Assembly (NCBI GenBank): GCA_018105865.1 | Contig: CM030837.1 | Coordinates: 5,842,225-5,906,224 of the forward strand | Direction of reading: 5' to 3' | Length of the DNA stretch: 64,000 bases | Source of the DNA: Metaphire vulgaris | Lineage: Eukaryota; Annelida; Clitellata; Crassiclitellata; Megascolecidae | In this document: positions 10,904 to 23,500 of the stretch, piece by piece | Layout: the number at the start of each line of letters is the position of its first letter | Position numbering within the stretch: the first letter of the stretch is position 1 | Translations under genes and position numbers: made by a program | The notes under the pieces: generated by a model | Database searches by the model: none | What the model was told of the DNA's origin: nothing | The model's input: the letters and a program-made list of their open reading frames with translations, nothing else

Positions 10904-13900
10904 GTATGACACATTTTGTTGTTGACACTGTAATAGTTGTGCTGATAATTCTTGGGCCATAATGGTGCAACCAAGTATTGCCAGTGATCACTTTTCGTAA
11001 CGATTGGTAACAATTCCTGTTGCTCCTTTATGACAGTGGTACTCATGTGGTGGCCTGAAGGTCAGATCTGGCCCGTCAGGGGGTTAAAATGGCCTGCAAA
11101 GATACTGAAATGATAAATAACATTTTTCTAATACAGGGTGCGCAGTGGAGCAGACTTTTGGCATATGCACTGGTCTGCCGATCTTGAGGGCCGTGGTTCA
11201 ACTCCCGGCCGTGGCAGGAACTTTTAGTTTGTTTCTGTCCCAAGCGCCCCAGTCGACTCAGCTATGAATGAGTACATCGGGTGTTAACTCGGTGGAAGGA
11301 AAGGCTGGCAATCGCCCTCATTCAGCCGTTGCCATGTAAAACTGAAGGCGTTAACCTTTCGGTTCTCCGTACGGGCACTGAGCCTACGGAGTGTACCTTT
11401 ACCATACATATAATGTCTTGTTTTCAACTTACCTGTTTTCTATTACATAGAACCATATTTTTGTGGGGCGCCAGACATTACAAAAAATGTGGCCCTTCAT
11501 AAAATTTTATTAAATGCCCGTGCTTTATGATGTCCTCTAAGGGTGCAGCTGTGGAACTGACTTTTGGCATATGCTGTGCAAATAGGTATGCTTAAATGCA
11601 GGTATCTTTAGAATTTATAGAGATTTCAATATAGTCTATTGTTTGTTTCTCCATTTGTAATGTAATGTAATGTAACAAAATATTTGTATAGCGCCTCTTC
11701 TGAAGAATCACTCAGAAGCGCTCCCACAGCAAATTACTGCACATTGACAAAGAGATAAGTTTTAAGTCGTTTCAAAAAGAGGGCCATAGAATTAGGAGTT
11801 GCTAAGCCACGCATACTGGCGTCAAGAGCATTCCAAAGGATAGGGCCAACTGATTCAAAACCTCGCTTCAGGAACATGGAGGTTTGTGCTTGGGGCACAC
11901 TGAGAAGACCATTGGTCGTGGACCGAAGACATGGCTGACCAGGGATAGAGCTAAGAGGATGGAGTAGCTCTGAAAGGTAAGATGGAGTGGCACCATAAAG
12001 AGAGAGTGCAACCGCTCTCAACATATGAAACTCAACTCGAGCAGGATAAGGCAGCCAGTGTAAAACCGACATCATATAATCACTAATGTGATCACGTCAT
12101 TTGGTAGACTTAACCCTTAGACTTCTGGAACTGAGTACCCATTCCATATAGATCCAAAGTATTAGGGTTAATAAATTTTAGTTTAGTTGAAATTGAATGA
12201 CCCCATAACACAGACCTCTAATATTCCTAGAAATTAACCCATTGTGCTCTCTGTTTCACGAATTTTGTACATAATGAGGTTGATGCAGTGTGTTGGGACT
12301 TGTTTCCTTGTTGAATCTATCTGAAGACTTTCACTGCCATGGCCGGTCAATTCGCCGAGGAACAAACCGAACGACAAACTCCAACACGCTGTGCATGATG
12401 GCAGGTCTGTTGCAGAACTTGACTCTGGACATCACGAAAAAGAACAACGAGCTGCAGGAGCTCAAGTCGCTCCTAGATGGCATTACGGTAACAAATACTG
12501 TAGTCTGAGATATTTTATTTTGTAGAAATTGTTTGAAGAATGGGTTTCTACTGAATTTGTTCACTCATTTGGCATAGTGATCAAATATGATTTGGCTGTC
12601 AAAAAGGAAGATGATTGGTCTTGTGTAAATTGGTACAGTTTTGAAAGTAATATGATGTGCCTCTCTCACTCGGTGTGTCTTCCATTGCTATTACTGCTGA
12701 CCAAATGAGTTTTCATATGTCTGAGAAAGTGTCGGTTATTGAGTCAGCATTGACTGGCTTAAATATGCTTTGATGAATGTTCCAAGAGTATGGGACAAAT
12801 ACAGGTGGAACCTATGTTCAGGATTTGCACTTTTATCTGAGTGGTTTAAAGAGTAAATCAGTGGTACTTTGAATGACTTGGTAGATGTACAGTACAGTAC
12901 TGGGATTTTTTGTTTTACTTTTGTTTCAAGTTACAGAAGATTGCATAAATACGTAGTGTTTTCAAACTTTCCGCATTCGATTGAAATTTCAAATTTTTGC
13001 TTGTCAGCATCTGTTCATCTGTATTCATTTCATATTTTGCTGAATGGCATTCATTATTAGATAGCTCTATATGAATGAGTGACCTAAGCAGTGTATCATG
13101 CACAGCTTTGACATTAATTAATTGTTATGATGAGTTTTGTGACTTTTGTCCTAACACTTAGATATGATATATTTTAATATATTTCTGTGGCATTTACACT
13201 TGCAGGAGGGATGCAAGTATGAGGAGGATGAAAAGTTCTCACTTTATACTGAACTCGAGCTATCAAGAGAAAAGAACGATGAGCTACAATCAGATAATGG
13301 TGACAAAGAAGCATTGAGTTTCTGATGTTTAAATTCTGGCTTCTTTGCTAGACCACGTATAATGATAATATTTAAGTGTTTATTTGCTATTTGCATCTTC
13401 CTACTGAGACATTACATATACTTTAAGCATGATCTAAATTTTCAATTGAAAAAGATATGCAACAGAATTTCTCATTGATAATTATAAGTCTTAGAATAAA
13501 AGAAAGATTAATTATGCTCTACTTTTTTTGGTTAATTGCACTTAATCGCTTGAGCACTGTTAACCCCTTAACTGGGTGCCCCGAGTAACGCTTGTCCATT
13601 TTGCATTGAGTTACAAATAGTTGCCCAGTTAAGGGGTTAATTTTCATTATGTGATCTTTTCCTGGTATATTAGTTTCTTCTTGTTTCAAGATAAGTAACA
13701 TGTAGGACTAAGGAGTCAGAATCAGTGGATTTGGGATAATTTTGAGTTACTGGGTTTGGAGTCATTGGCAGTGGTCAGACTTCTGTTTCTTATAAATTAC
13801 TGTGAGCTATTTTTTAAGTAACTGGTTACTCTCACAGGAAATTTGAATGTTGCACTTTCTTGCGTCTTTTCAAAGTCATATATTTAATCAGAACATTGCA

Positions 13901-15004
13901 GATTTCCATAGAATTTTGTGTTCATTGAAAAATGCATGCAATAGCACTTGGTGGTTCTGTTAGGATCTTGGTTTATCTTTTATATTATTCTAATCATTTG
14001 GACCATCGATAAAAATAAAGTGTATGATAAGAAAATTGAAAAAGAGACGTCAATTATATATAGTTCCAAGCAAATGTTCTACTTTTTAACTTAATGTTGC
14101 AATAACAAAATTAAGCCCATCTTCAGATTTTCCGGGACGCCGTTCCGCCTCGTTCCAGCACAAAGCCCTGTTTATTGTGGAAATTTCTTAGGACCTTGGT
14201 TTGTCTTTTTACTACATATAAAGAAGCTATCGTGCACATCTTTGTGATTTTAAACAGCGGAGCTGAAAAATAAACTGAGCGCAGCAATTGCAGAGAGAGA
14301 TTCTTCGAAGAAGCAGTGTCAGGAGTTGATCGTCATGAAAGAGAGTTACTTTATGCAGTGCAATCAGCTTCGACAGAAACTGGAGAAGATGGACTGGAAA
14401 GTTGGAGACCTGCACGGTAATGCATCTGTATTATTGGTTCTGTTGAAAAAATTAGTTATTTATTTTCCAGGATGTGTTACTTGTTATTTTGAATATTTGG
14501 AGGTAAATGGAGGTGTGTGAAAATGTTTTTGATGTTATTTTTATAAGTTCTAAGAAAAATGTGTCAACTCTCTGGTGGGTGAATATCTCCAAATGACTTT
14601 GGAGCATATGAAGAAACTGCAACCATTGGCATTTGCTGTTTATTATATCAAGACTGACTTTACATTTGAAGAGAAACGTTGGGAAATTTTAATTGAACAG
14701 TTTACAGAATAGCTTACATTTGTGGTTGTGTCCTTGTTTAGGATTGTATTGTGTTTAATGCGTCCAGCCATGGCAATATCAGATCTACATGCAAATTATG
14801 TTGTAAAAATTATGTTTTAAAATTATGTTGTAAAAATGAACCCTCTCACAAATTGTCCAGTTATTGCCAAAAGTTTACAGACATTAGTAAACTTTAAAGA
14901 CTTACTGGTATACTGTTTATTCAAATTTGTCTAATTACTATTACATATGGTTATATACAGTGGGCTCAACCTGCAGTAGGCTGCTTTTCTGTGCATTTCA
15001 TTTG

Positions 15005-15059
<55 letters not shown>

Positions 15060-16517
15060 TTATTTGAGTTCAGATGAGTTCAGGTATGATAATTGTTCAG
15101 GTGTTATTTGTGATCTGGTTTGAAATGATTCTTGTAATTTTGGTAGCTGAGGTCCGTCGAGAACACTCGGCACCGCAGGGAGCGAGTGAATTCGAGAAAT
15201 TAATGAAGATAAACCAAGGACGGAATAAGGTACTTGAAATGCATGCACAGTAGGTGGCATGCTGACAGCGTTTTCTGTTTCTGCTTCAGGCGATACAGTG
15301 AAGCCTCTGTTTTGTCATTCAAAAGGCAGTTATTGTTGTGAACAGTTACATATGGTAATCATATATGCAGGAAAACACTATCTTGTCTGGTTTGGCATTT
15401 TGACCCTTCAGTTGTGTTTAGTTCAAGGCTTCAAAACTGAATTTTGAGTATTTGTTGTTTTTGGTCAAAAAAGGTGATGTAGATTTAAGCAGAATGTGTG
15501 AATTGTGATTAAGAGAATTCTTAAATAATTTTCAAGTACTAATTTTTACTGTGAAGAAGAGAATAAATTAAAAATGAAAATTTTCTTTTCTGTTTTTCAC
15601 TTTGTCGTATGGATTCATGTCGTTCAAAGAATGAAGGCTTATCGGTTGATAATGCGACTGATTCTAAATCACTTGCTGCAGAGCTTAAAAAGAAAGTGGA
15701 TTATGTAAGTATTGATTTTTTCAAATGCAATAACATCAATTGCTCAACTTACCTGAAAATGGCTTATATGTGTAGATGCATGTGTTAATTAAGTTTTAAT
15801 GAATCATCTAATGATCATCTAATGTACTGCTCTGTCATTATTGATTTCAGTTGACCACGGAAAATGATGTCTTGTCAAAAGAGAAGACAAGTCTTGAAGA
15901 AAGGTGTAAATTTCTTCAAGAAAATAACGACGAAATGCAGAACAGCATAAAACATATAATTTCTGAACGTGACCAGGTAAATTGCCATTCAGGCATAACA
16001 CGTTTGATATGTTGGATTTCATGGCTTTACTTTACGATTAGCTTTACTCTTGATGGACAAGAAGAAAGAGAACTTTACGATCTCTTGTTTCAGATTGAAA
16101 CTTCTGTATGTTTGCCTACTATTCGAAATGGCAGTGATAACTGATTTCATTTAGTGAATTCCGCTACGAACTCAGCAGCTTCTAAACGATGAGTTGACTA
16201 AGTGACTAGATATCGAACTGTGCATCTGTCCTGTCATGAAGCTGTCCAGTCCCCAGTATTGTTTGATCTGATGAGTTAGCAATGCACTTTATATGGCTTG
16301 TTTATAATTTTAGTATAAGAAGGAGTGCGAGGAGATGAAGGGACAGCTTGCGGAGAGCGAAAAGCGCAAAGATGAGCTGGCAGCACAGTGCCTTATCTAT
16401 CATGAAAGGATATGCACAATGTCACAGCGAATGCAATACCTGGATGAAGAGATTGAAAGTCTTAGTGGGTCAGTTTGTGTATCAACAGCAACACTACTAA
16501 TAATGTGGGAAACTGTC

Positions 16518-16556
<39 letters not shown>

Positions 16557-16697
16557 TAAATCAATCAGAAAACTTCTGTGACACCATTATCATACTGCCC
16601 AGAGTATCAGCTGATGGCATGCCAAATCCAATCCAAATTAGAGCCAGGTCAAGCTGGAAAGGTCAGTCCAATTGCTATGTCATTGGCATTGAATCCC

Positions 16698-16761
<64 letters not shown>

Positions 16762-18447
16762 AAAATTAATGTACTGGAACTATTTGAATTTGAAAAACTG
16801 ACCACCAGATATTGATTGAATTTGATTTTTATGATAGATCTTTCTCACTCTTCACCCAAATCATTCTCAAGCCATTAGCTTATTTCACTACTCGGTTTTC
16901 CTAAAGTTAATGTAAACTTTCCACTTCCATTCTGATTTATACCCATAACAAGTATTGTCAGTATAGCTGTTAATTTTGGTTTGTTTTTCTTCATAGGGCA
17001 AAAAGTACTACATGTAAGTATGAATTTAAATTTTGGAATATTTCTTTTCTGCTTGAATTAATATGTTTATCAGATTGGTCTTATGTATGAGTCTATGGGT
17101 GATAAATTATGTTAAGTTGCTGCTCTTTGGCATCATCCACATTGTCCACAAGGTTTGTTTTTTTCAGATACACGCAAAGATTTTGTGCATTTTAAATGTG
17201 ATTTTGCTCTTAAATATTTATTGATTTCATATAGGGAAATTCTAGATCTGTGTGGAAATCATTTTGACATTTATTGTTGTCAACTTACACTCACACACAC
17301 ATACAGCATTTTACTGCTGTATGGGACCAAATTATGTGGTCGTCTGTAGAGTCATTTTCCCTGGTACTAATCCATAGAGCTATAGGTACTATTCCGTGAA
17401 GCCAGCATTTGGTTTAACGTCATAACAGATTTTAGGCTACTCATTTATTAATATCGCTGCTTGAATGTTTTTTAGTACGTCATCTTAAGCCCAATGGTGA
17501 CAAACTGTGTGACAAACGCAAGGCGTCCTACGAGACGTTTGGAAAAAGCGACCCATTGGTTATTTTTGCACCAAAAGAAATGAGCCCTTACTTTACAAAC
17601 ACCTGAAAAAGAATTTTGGTATTTGTGAATTCAGTAAGAGCCTATTGTCATTTTATCGATGTTAATGGCTTATATAATATTGGTGTTTTGTTGGCTTTTT
17701 ATCATCATCATCATCATCATCATCATCCTGCCACTCTGCCACGCCACCGCTGGGCAATGACATGGGTTAACTGCCTCCACAAAGTCCTGTTTTGTGTAAC
17801 TCAATGTGCTTCTGGTGCTGTCATAAAGGTCCATGCTGTAATGTTATTCATCCGGATCGTTCTTGGTCTTCCTCTGTGTCTCTGTTCTTCTGTGATCCCT
17901 GGTATTATGGACTTTTCTCTGGTGTTTCTCTGTCATGCTATATGTCCAAAATATTTTTGGTTTTTACTATTCTTTAATCACGAGTGCATCATGGCTGTTG
18001 TGACTCTGCAGTGAATTTGATTGAAAACTGATATTCATCTTAGCCTTATGTTACCTAGTGATGTAAAATTTTCTAAGTTGCCCTCAGAAACATGCATTTA
18101 GCTTGATGAACTATATGTGTATTGGGTGCTTTCTTGGAAAGAATATTTCACAGTACACAATATTATGTAAGCGTTTATATGAAATTTTATGCGCCAATCG
18201 TAATAGAAGCCAATGCAGCCACGTTTGGTACATATACTGTATAAGAATAAATGTACGTATATAAGAATAAAATGTATCAAAATCAAATGGAAGAGAGAGA
18301 TGGCAAAAGATACAGTTAATAATGTAAAATTTAAATTTAATGATGCTGGAAAAATATAAGTTAGTTTTAAGGTTTTTCAGTTACCATACTGGCTCGTACC
18401 ATCGCAAAACCACTGTTTGTTTGTATGTGTGACTGTGTGTGTGTGTA

Positions 18448-18480
<33 letters not shown>

Positions 18481-20499
18481 CTGTGGTAGACACAGTCGCT
18501 GCCACCCATCTACCCATTAATCTACCCATTACGTCTTTGTCTGCAGGCATGGCTGCTGAGACAGCAGCAGTTCGCAAAACGGCCAAATACGCAGACCTAA
18601 CAACCAATTACATTTTCTTGCCATTGGCCTTTGAGTCCCTGGGCCCATTAGTCATGACGCATGGCTCTTCATAAAACAACTAGGTCGTCGCATTTCCGAG
18701 TCTTCCAGAGACATTAGGGAAGGAAGCTTTTTATTTCAGCGTTTATCCATAGCTATCCAACGCTTCAACGCAGTATCTGTTCGAAGAACGTTTCCCGTTG
18801 CAAGCTTTGAAGAACCAGACGAGAGTTGACACACACATTAATTTTTGTCTCCGAATAATTTTTTTTCATAAGACCTTCAGGAATTAAGTACCGAGGGCAT
18901 AAAGATATATATATGTGTGTATATATATATGTATATAATATATATATAATTTTATATATATAATAATTAGATATATAAAATATATGTGTGTGTGTATATA
19001 TATGTGTGCCTGCATACATTTGGGGTGTACCTAGGGTATGCATTAAGCTTGGTCAGTTATATGTATATTAGTTATTGCTCTTCAGATAGAAGATTAATTA
19101 AATTTTCCAATATCACTTGGCACTGAGAAGAAAATTTGTGTCAATATTCTGCAGTTTCATTAAAATTTCAGTCAATTTAGTGGCTGGGATCTACATATGG
19201 CCCAAAGCTCCACAAAGTGGTTCTTGCTTTTATAAAGGAAACAGATTTTAGGTTAATTTTTTGCTAAATGATGATGATTATTGTTACTTTTTGTGTTAAT
19301 TTTCTTAAAGAATATAAATAGCTTTGCTTCAGTTATACTCGAATGTCTTCATTTAGTTTGTCCCATACTTCCATTGTTTTTCACCATGCTTTTTATAGGA
19401 ACACTTGAAACAGATTTGTCACAAGGGGAAAAAGTGACAGAAAGTGATGATGTTATATGCTGGAAGAAAAGTCCTACTTCTTACAGCTTTATCAACAAGG
19501 CATGGTTGCAGAAGGTTTGCCAAAGCAATATTATGTTTAGGTGTTCATATTTTTTGCACTGCATAATTCTACATTTGTACATGAATTGGCAGCGATAAGT
19601 TTTGGGGTGCCAAGCATTGCCCAGGTAGCACCATGGATATATATTTATATATTTTTTCAATTAATTTTTTTATTTATAAACATGCAGTGCTCAGTACAGT
19701 GCCAGGTTGAAAGAAATGTCTTAGTTAAGCTTAGTTATTATTGCCTTCTTTGTGCAGCACACATTTCTTTGTCATATTTATACAGTTGTTGAATTTGTAA
19801 GATTGCTGCTGCACATATGCATGTTCACTTGTATATATGTATATAAGAACCATGCATGTGATATCTGTTACCATAGCTGGGTTTTCTAAATGAATTGTTT
19901 AATTTAGTTTGACAGCTAGCATAAATTAAGGCATATTTACCTCAGGTCAGTGGCATAGCAATGGAGATGGGGGGTCAACCACTTCCAGGCACCAAGGTTG
20001 GGGCACCAAATCGATCTAAAAAAAATTGGTTTAGAGATATAGTCTTTTAACATGGTTGGATATATTGAGAACTTCAGAAAAATCCTGATAAGCAAAGAAA
20101 AAACAGGCATCACCTATTTCACTATTTCACATAGTTAAGTTACAGTAACATGAATCTCTGTAGCTTAGCTGAGTGAAATAGGTGAGAGACCTATTTTATG
20201 ATTTTTCAAAAGTTGAGGGTGCCATTCCTGCATTTTGCCCCAGACAGCCTCAGACAGACAACCAGACAGCCTCACTTCATCACTGCCTCAGATCTACGGT
20301 AGTGCTGTTCAACGATTAATTTATTTAATCGCGATTAATCGTGCGATTAAAATTATTAATCGCAATTAATCGCATTTCTTTAGCAACGTTATTCTGGTCC
20401 CAAAGTAGTAATTAAATTGACTTGAATTTTTTTTACATGACATGACATCTTTATTTCTTTCTCCATAATTTCAATTTATTAAAAGATAAACAGAATAAC

Positions 20500-20547
<48 letters not shown>

Positions 20548-23500
20548 CCTATGTACTTGTCTAATAATAACATAGTATCTACTCAGAGGAAGGTTGAGAA
20601 AGAAAAAAGAAATGGTTACTGAAGGGATCATGGATCCTGCATGAAAGTAACCAGTACATAATGATAACAGACATAAATCAAGAAATTAGTTTCATAATTA
20701 TTGAAATTAAAGTAAAAATTATCAAACATAGCATATACATGTTTGTAACAAAGTAGAGATTAAATCACAGTTAGAAATTTTCTATTCCTGTAGAATTATT
20801 TGTTTAAGTCTCTCTTTTTTTAAACAGTGTTAGGTTTGGTATATTTTTAATCTGAATAGGGAGATTATTCCATATGTGTGGGCAATGTATTTTATTGTAA
20901 AAAGCCTAGTGTTAGTCCTTGCAAATAGGATGGATATTTTATTACAATTTCTTACATTGTACATGTTTCTTTTATTAACTGTTTTAAAATAATCTTCTAG
21001 ATAAAATTGAAATAAACTATGCACCAGTTGCAGAACATACTTTCAGAATTTCAACTAGTGACCACGCATAACATTATATAGCACATGCATCATCCATTTC
21101 AGTCAACTTTAAACAAAAACTCGTTACGTTATCACTTTCAAGCTTGGTTTTAAAAGTTTCTTTAGAGAAATATGAGGCAATTAATTATGATGCGATTAAT
21201 TTTTTTAATCGCGATTAAAAAAATTAATTGCAATTAACTGATTAATGCGTTAATCATGCGTTAATCGCGATTAAAGGACAGCACTACTCAGATCACATTT
21301 TCTCAGCACAGATCAGATTACTAAATTATGATCAGATTACTAAATTATGATCAGATATGTAGACTATTTCAGGAAACTTGGAAATAGTTTCTCTTGTAAG
21401 GAGAACTGTTTTTTCAGAATTTAAGGTAAAAGTATGGTTTGGGGAAAGATCATTCGCGCTGGGGAATCCCGCCCTGTGGAACTCTCTTTCAGACAATGTG
21501 ACTGGAGCAGTCTCAGCTGGACTTTTCATTAGAAATTTGAAGACACATTTATTTAATATTGGATATGAACTGTGTTAAGTGCTCTTGTTGTAGGCCTTAG
21601 CCTTGTCTACTGCGCTATATAAATTGTCAATAAATAAATAAATAAATTATGTCTTTGTCATAATAAGGCCTATCTTTTTCATTGTGGTTGATTTCTAGTA
21701 AGCAACCTGTTTAAACTGTTGATGATGACATTTGCATCAAAGATTATTACTTTGGTGTGCTTTCTTTAAAATGTCTTTTAGGACAAGAACACTATAGTGG
21801 TGTTGTCCATTCCTGTCCATTGTGTTCGGATGATGAAGGAAAAACTTGAAATCAACCCGATTGTTGTTATTGTCAAATACAAAAATGGCTCCATACCGTA
21901 AGAATACACTTAACAATTAATTCCATGCATGTTCCGGTATTTAATTTTTTAAAAGTAAATATAAATTTCTGTCATGTCGAATAGACTTTTCAAAGATCAT
22001 ACGAGATGTTAGATATTAAGATATTACTCTCGTAAAATTACCAGATTACTCTCATAAAATCTGACTTGGTGCTAAAGGATTATTTAAAATTACTTTTGTA
22101 TTTTGGATAATCCACTATAGCTGACTTCAGGAATTATGACTAATTAAGTCAGTTATGTCTCAGAGTCTGCTATTTCCAGACCTGGTTATGCCTGCAGTCC
22201 AACATGACACTGCACACAGACACATGTACCGGTATATAGTCAGCCATGTCATTTTGTATAAGTATGTAGGTAGGTACATTGTATGTATAGGTTTGTAAGT
22301 AAGCATGCATACATTGACCCAATGAAAAACATGCCATTATATATTTGTCCATAACTTTGGCAAATGTGAACCGATTTTCAAAATGTTTTCACTGTTTGAC
22401 TTAGAAATAAATGAATATCTGTTTTTCATGATTTATTTTTTCATATTTGTTTTTAAAATGATTTAATTTTACAGATTTCGTTAACTTTCACATTGAAGTT
22501 GCAATTGCGATTTTAAAACTTGTTAAGATACTTTATGCCTGTGGGACGTGTGATAGCTTAAGGAATCTTTTTAGTTCTGAGGAAATGATTATCCTATTTA
22601 TTCTCAACCTCAGGTAGTCTGCCTGCAAACTCAAGACTCGCAGGGTCATTCTAATCCTGTGCGGTAATATTTGCTTTGGGTCTGGGTCCAACAAATGTTG
22701 ACCCAAAACATCCGGATCCAGCGGAAAATACACATCCTGTCATTCTCTAATCTCTTCATCTTATCCTAATCATTTTCAGATGGCCATTCATTTTCAAAAG
22801 CATTTAGCATCATGCTATCTGCTTTCCTAAGAGTTCATGTATCACAAGCATATAACAATGCATCTACACAGTATGTGAGACTTGTGTATTTAGCATTATT
22901 ATACACATGAAACATTTAACTTGTTGCTGCATGTCATGGTTGTCATTGTTGAAGTGTTAGAATATGCAATGAAATAATCATTTGTTTTTATTTTGTTTTT
23001 ATTTACAGTGAGTACACGTACGAAGAAGAAATTCTGAACAAACCAATTGCAATCAAATATTGTAATTACTAATTGTTTGATTTTTTATGAATTATGAGCT
23101 TCTCATAAAGATGTTTTGACTCTTTCTCAGCAGAGTTTTTTCAGTAATTTCCCCAATCCTGTACAGCGAAGTCCTGCCCTCCTATTGGGTCTCTAGTGAC
23201 CCAGTTGGGCGGGATCGGGTTAAGAGAAAATGCTTAAAATTTGAAATATTTTTCACGAAAGAGCATGAAAATGCTTTATTGGCTGTTGCTGAATGTCTGT
23301 TTTTTTATGGGAAAAGTTTTTCTGGCCAACCATTGGTGCTAAATGCATACAGTGTCTGTATGAGTAAAATCTGATTAGATGGCGCCTGATCAGTAGAAAG
23401 TTGGCTCTAAACTTGGATAATCTATCAGTTCAGGTTCATTGCCCGGTCAGCTGCAGGTCCACCGGCACGGAGTGGAAGTTAAAACTGTCTGTGTAATGTG

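Noticed and set aside
11160..11230. tRNA gene
   Set aside because: Only A- and B-box-like parts of a SINE head are present. No cloverleaf or anticodon arm can be folded.
12995..13015. TTTTTGCTTGTCAGC as a MITE core
   Set aside because: No inverted ends or target duplication surround it, so it may be chance.
17616..18014. 132-codon plus-strand ORF with a His run
   Set aside because: It is antisense to a LINE fragment that reads sensibly on the minus strand. The His run is a (CAT)n microsatellite.
18541..18674. Acceptor CTGCAG followed by a long open frame, as an extra exon of the CARMA-like gene
   Set aside because: The frame is recognisable as a reverse-transcriptase fragment that continues past the supposed exon, and it does not match any CARMA region.
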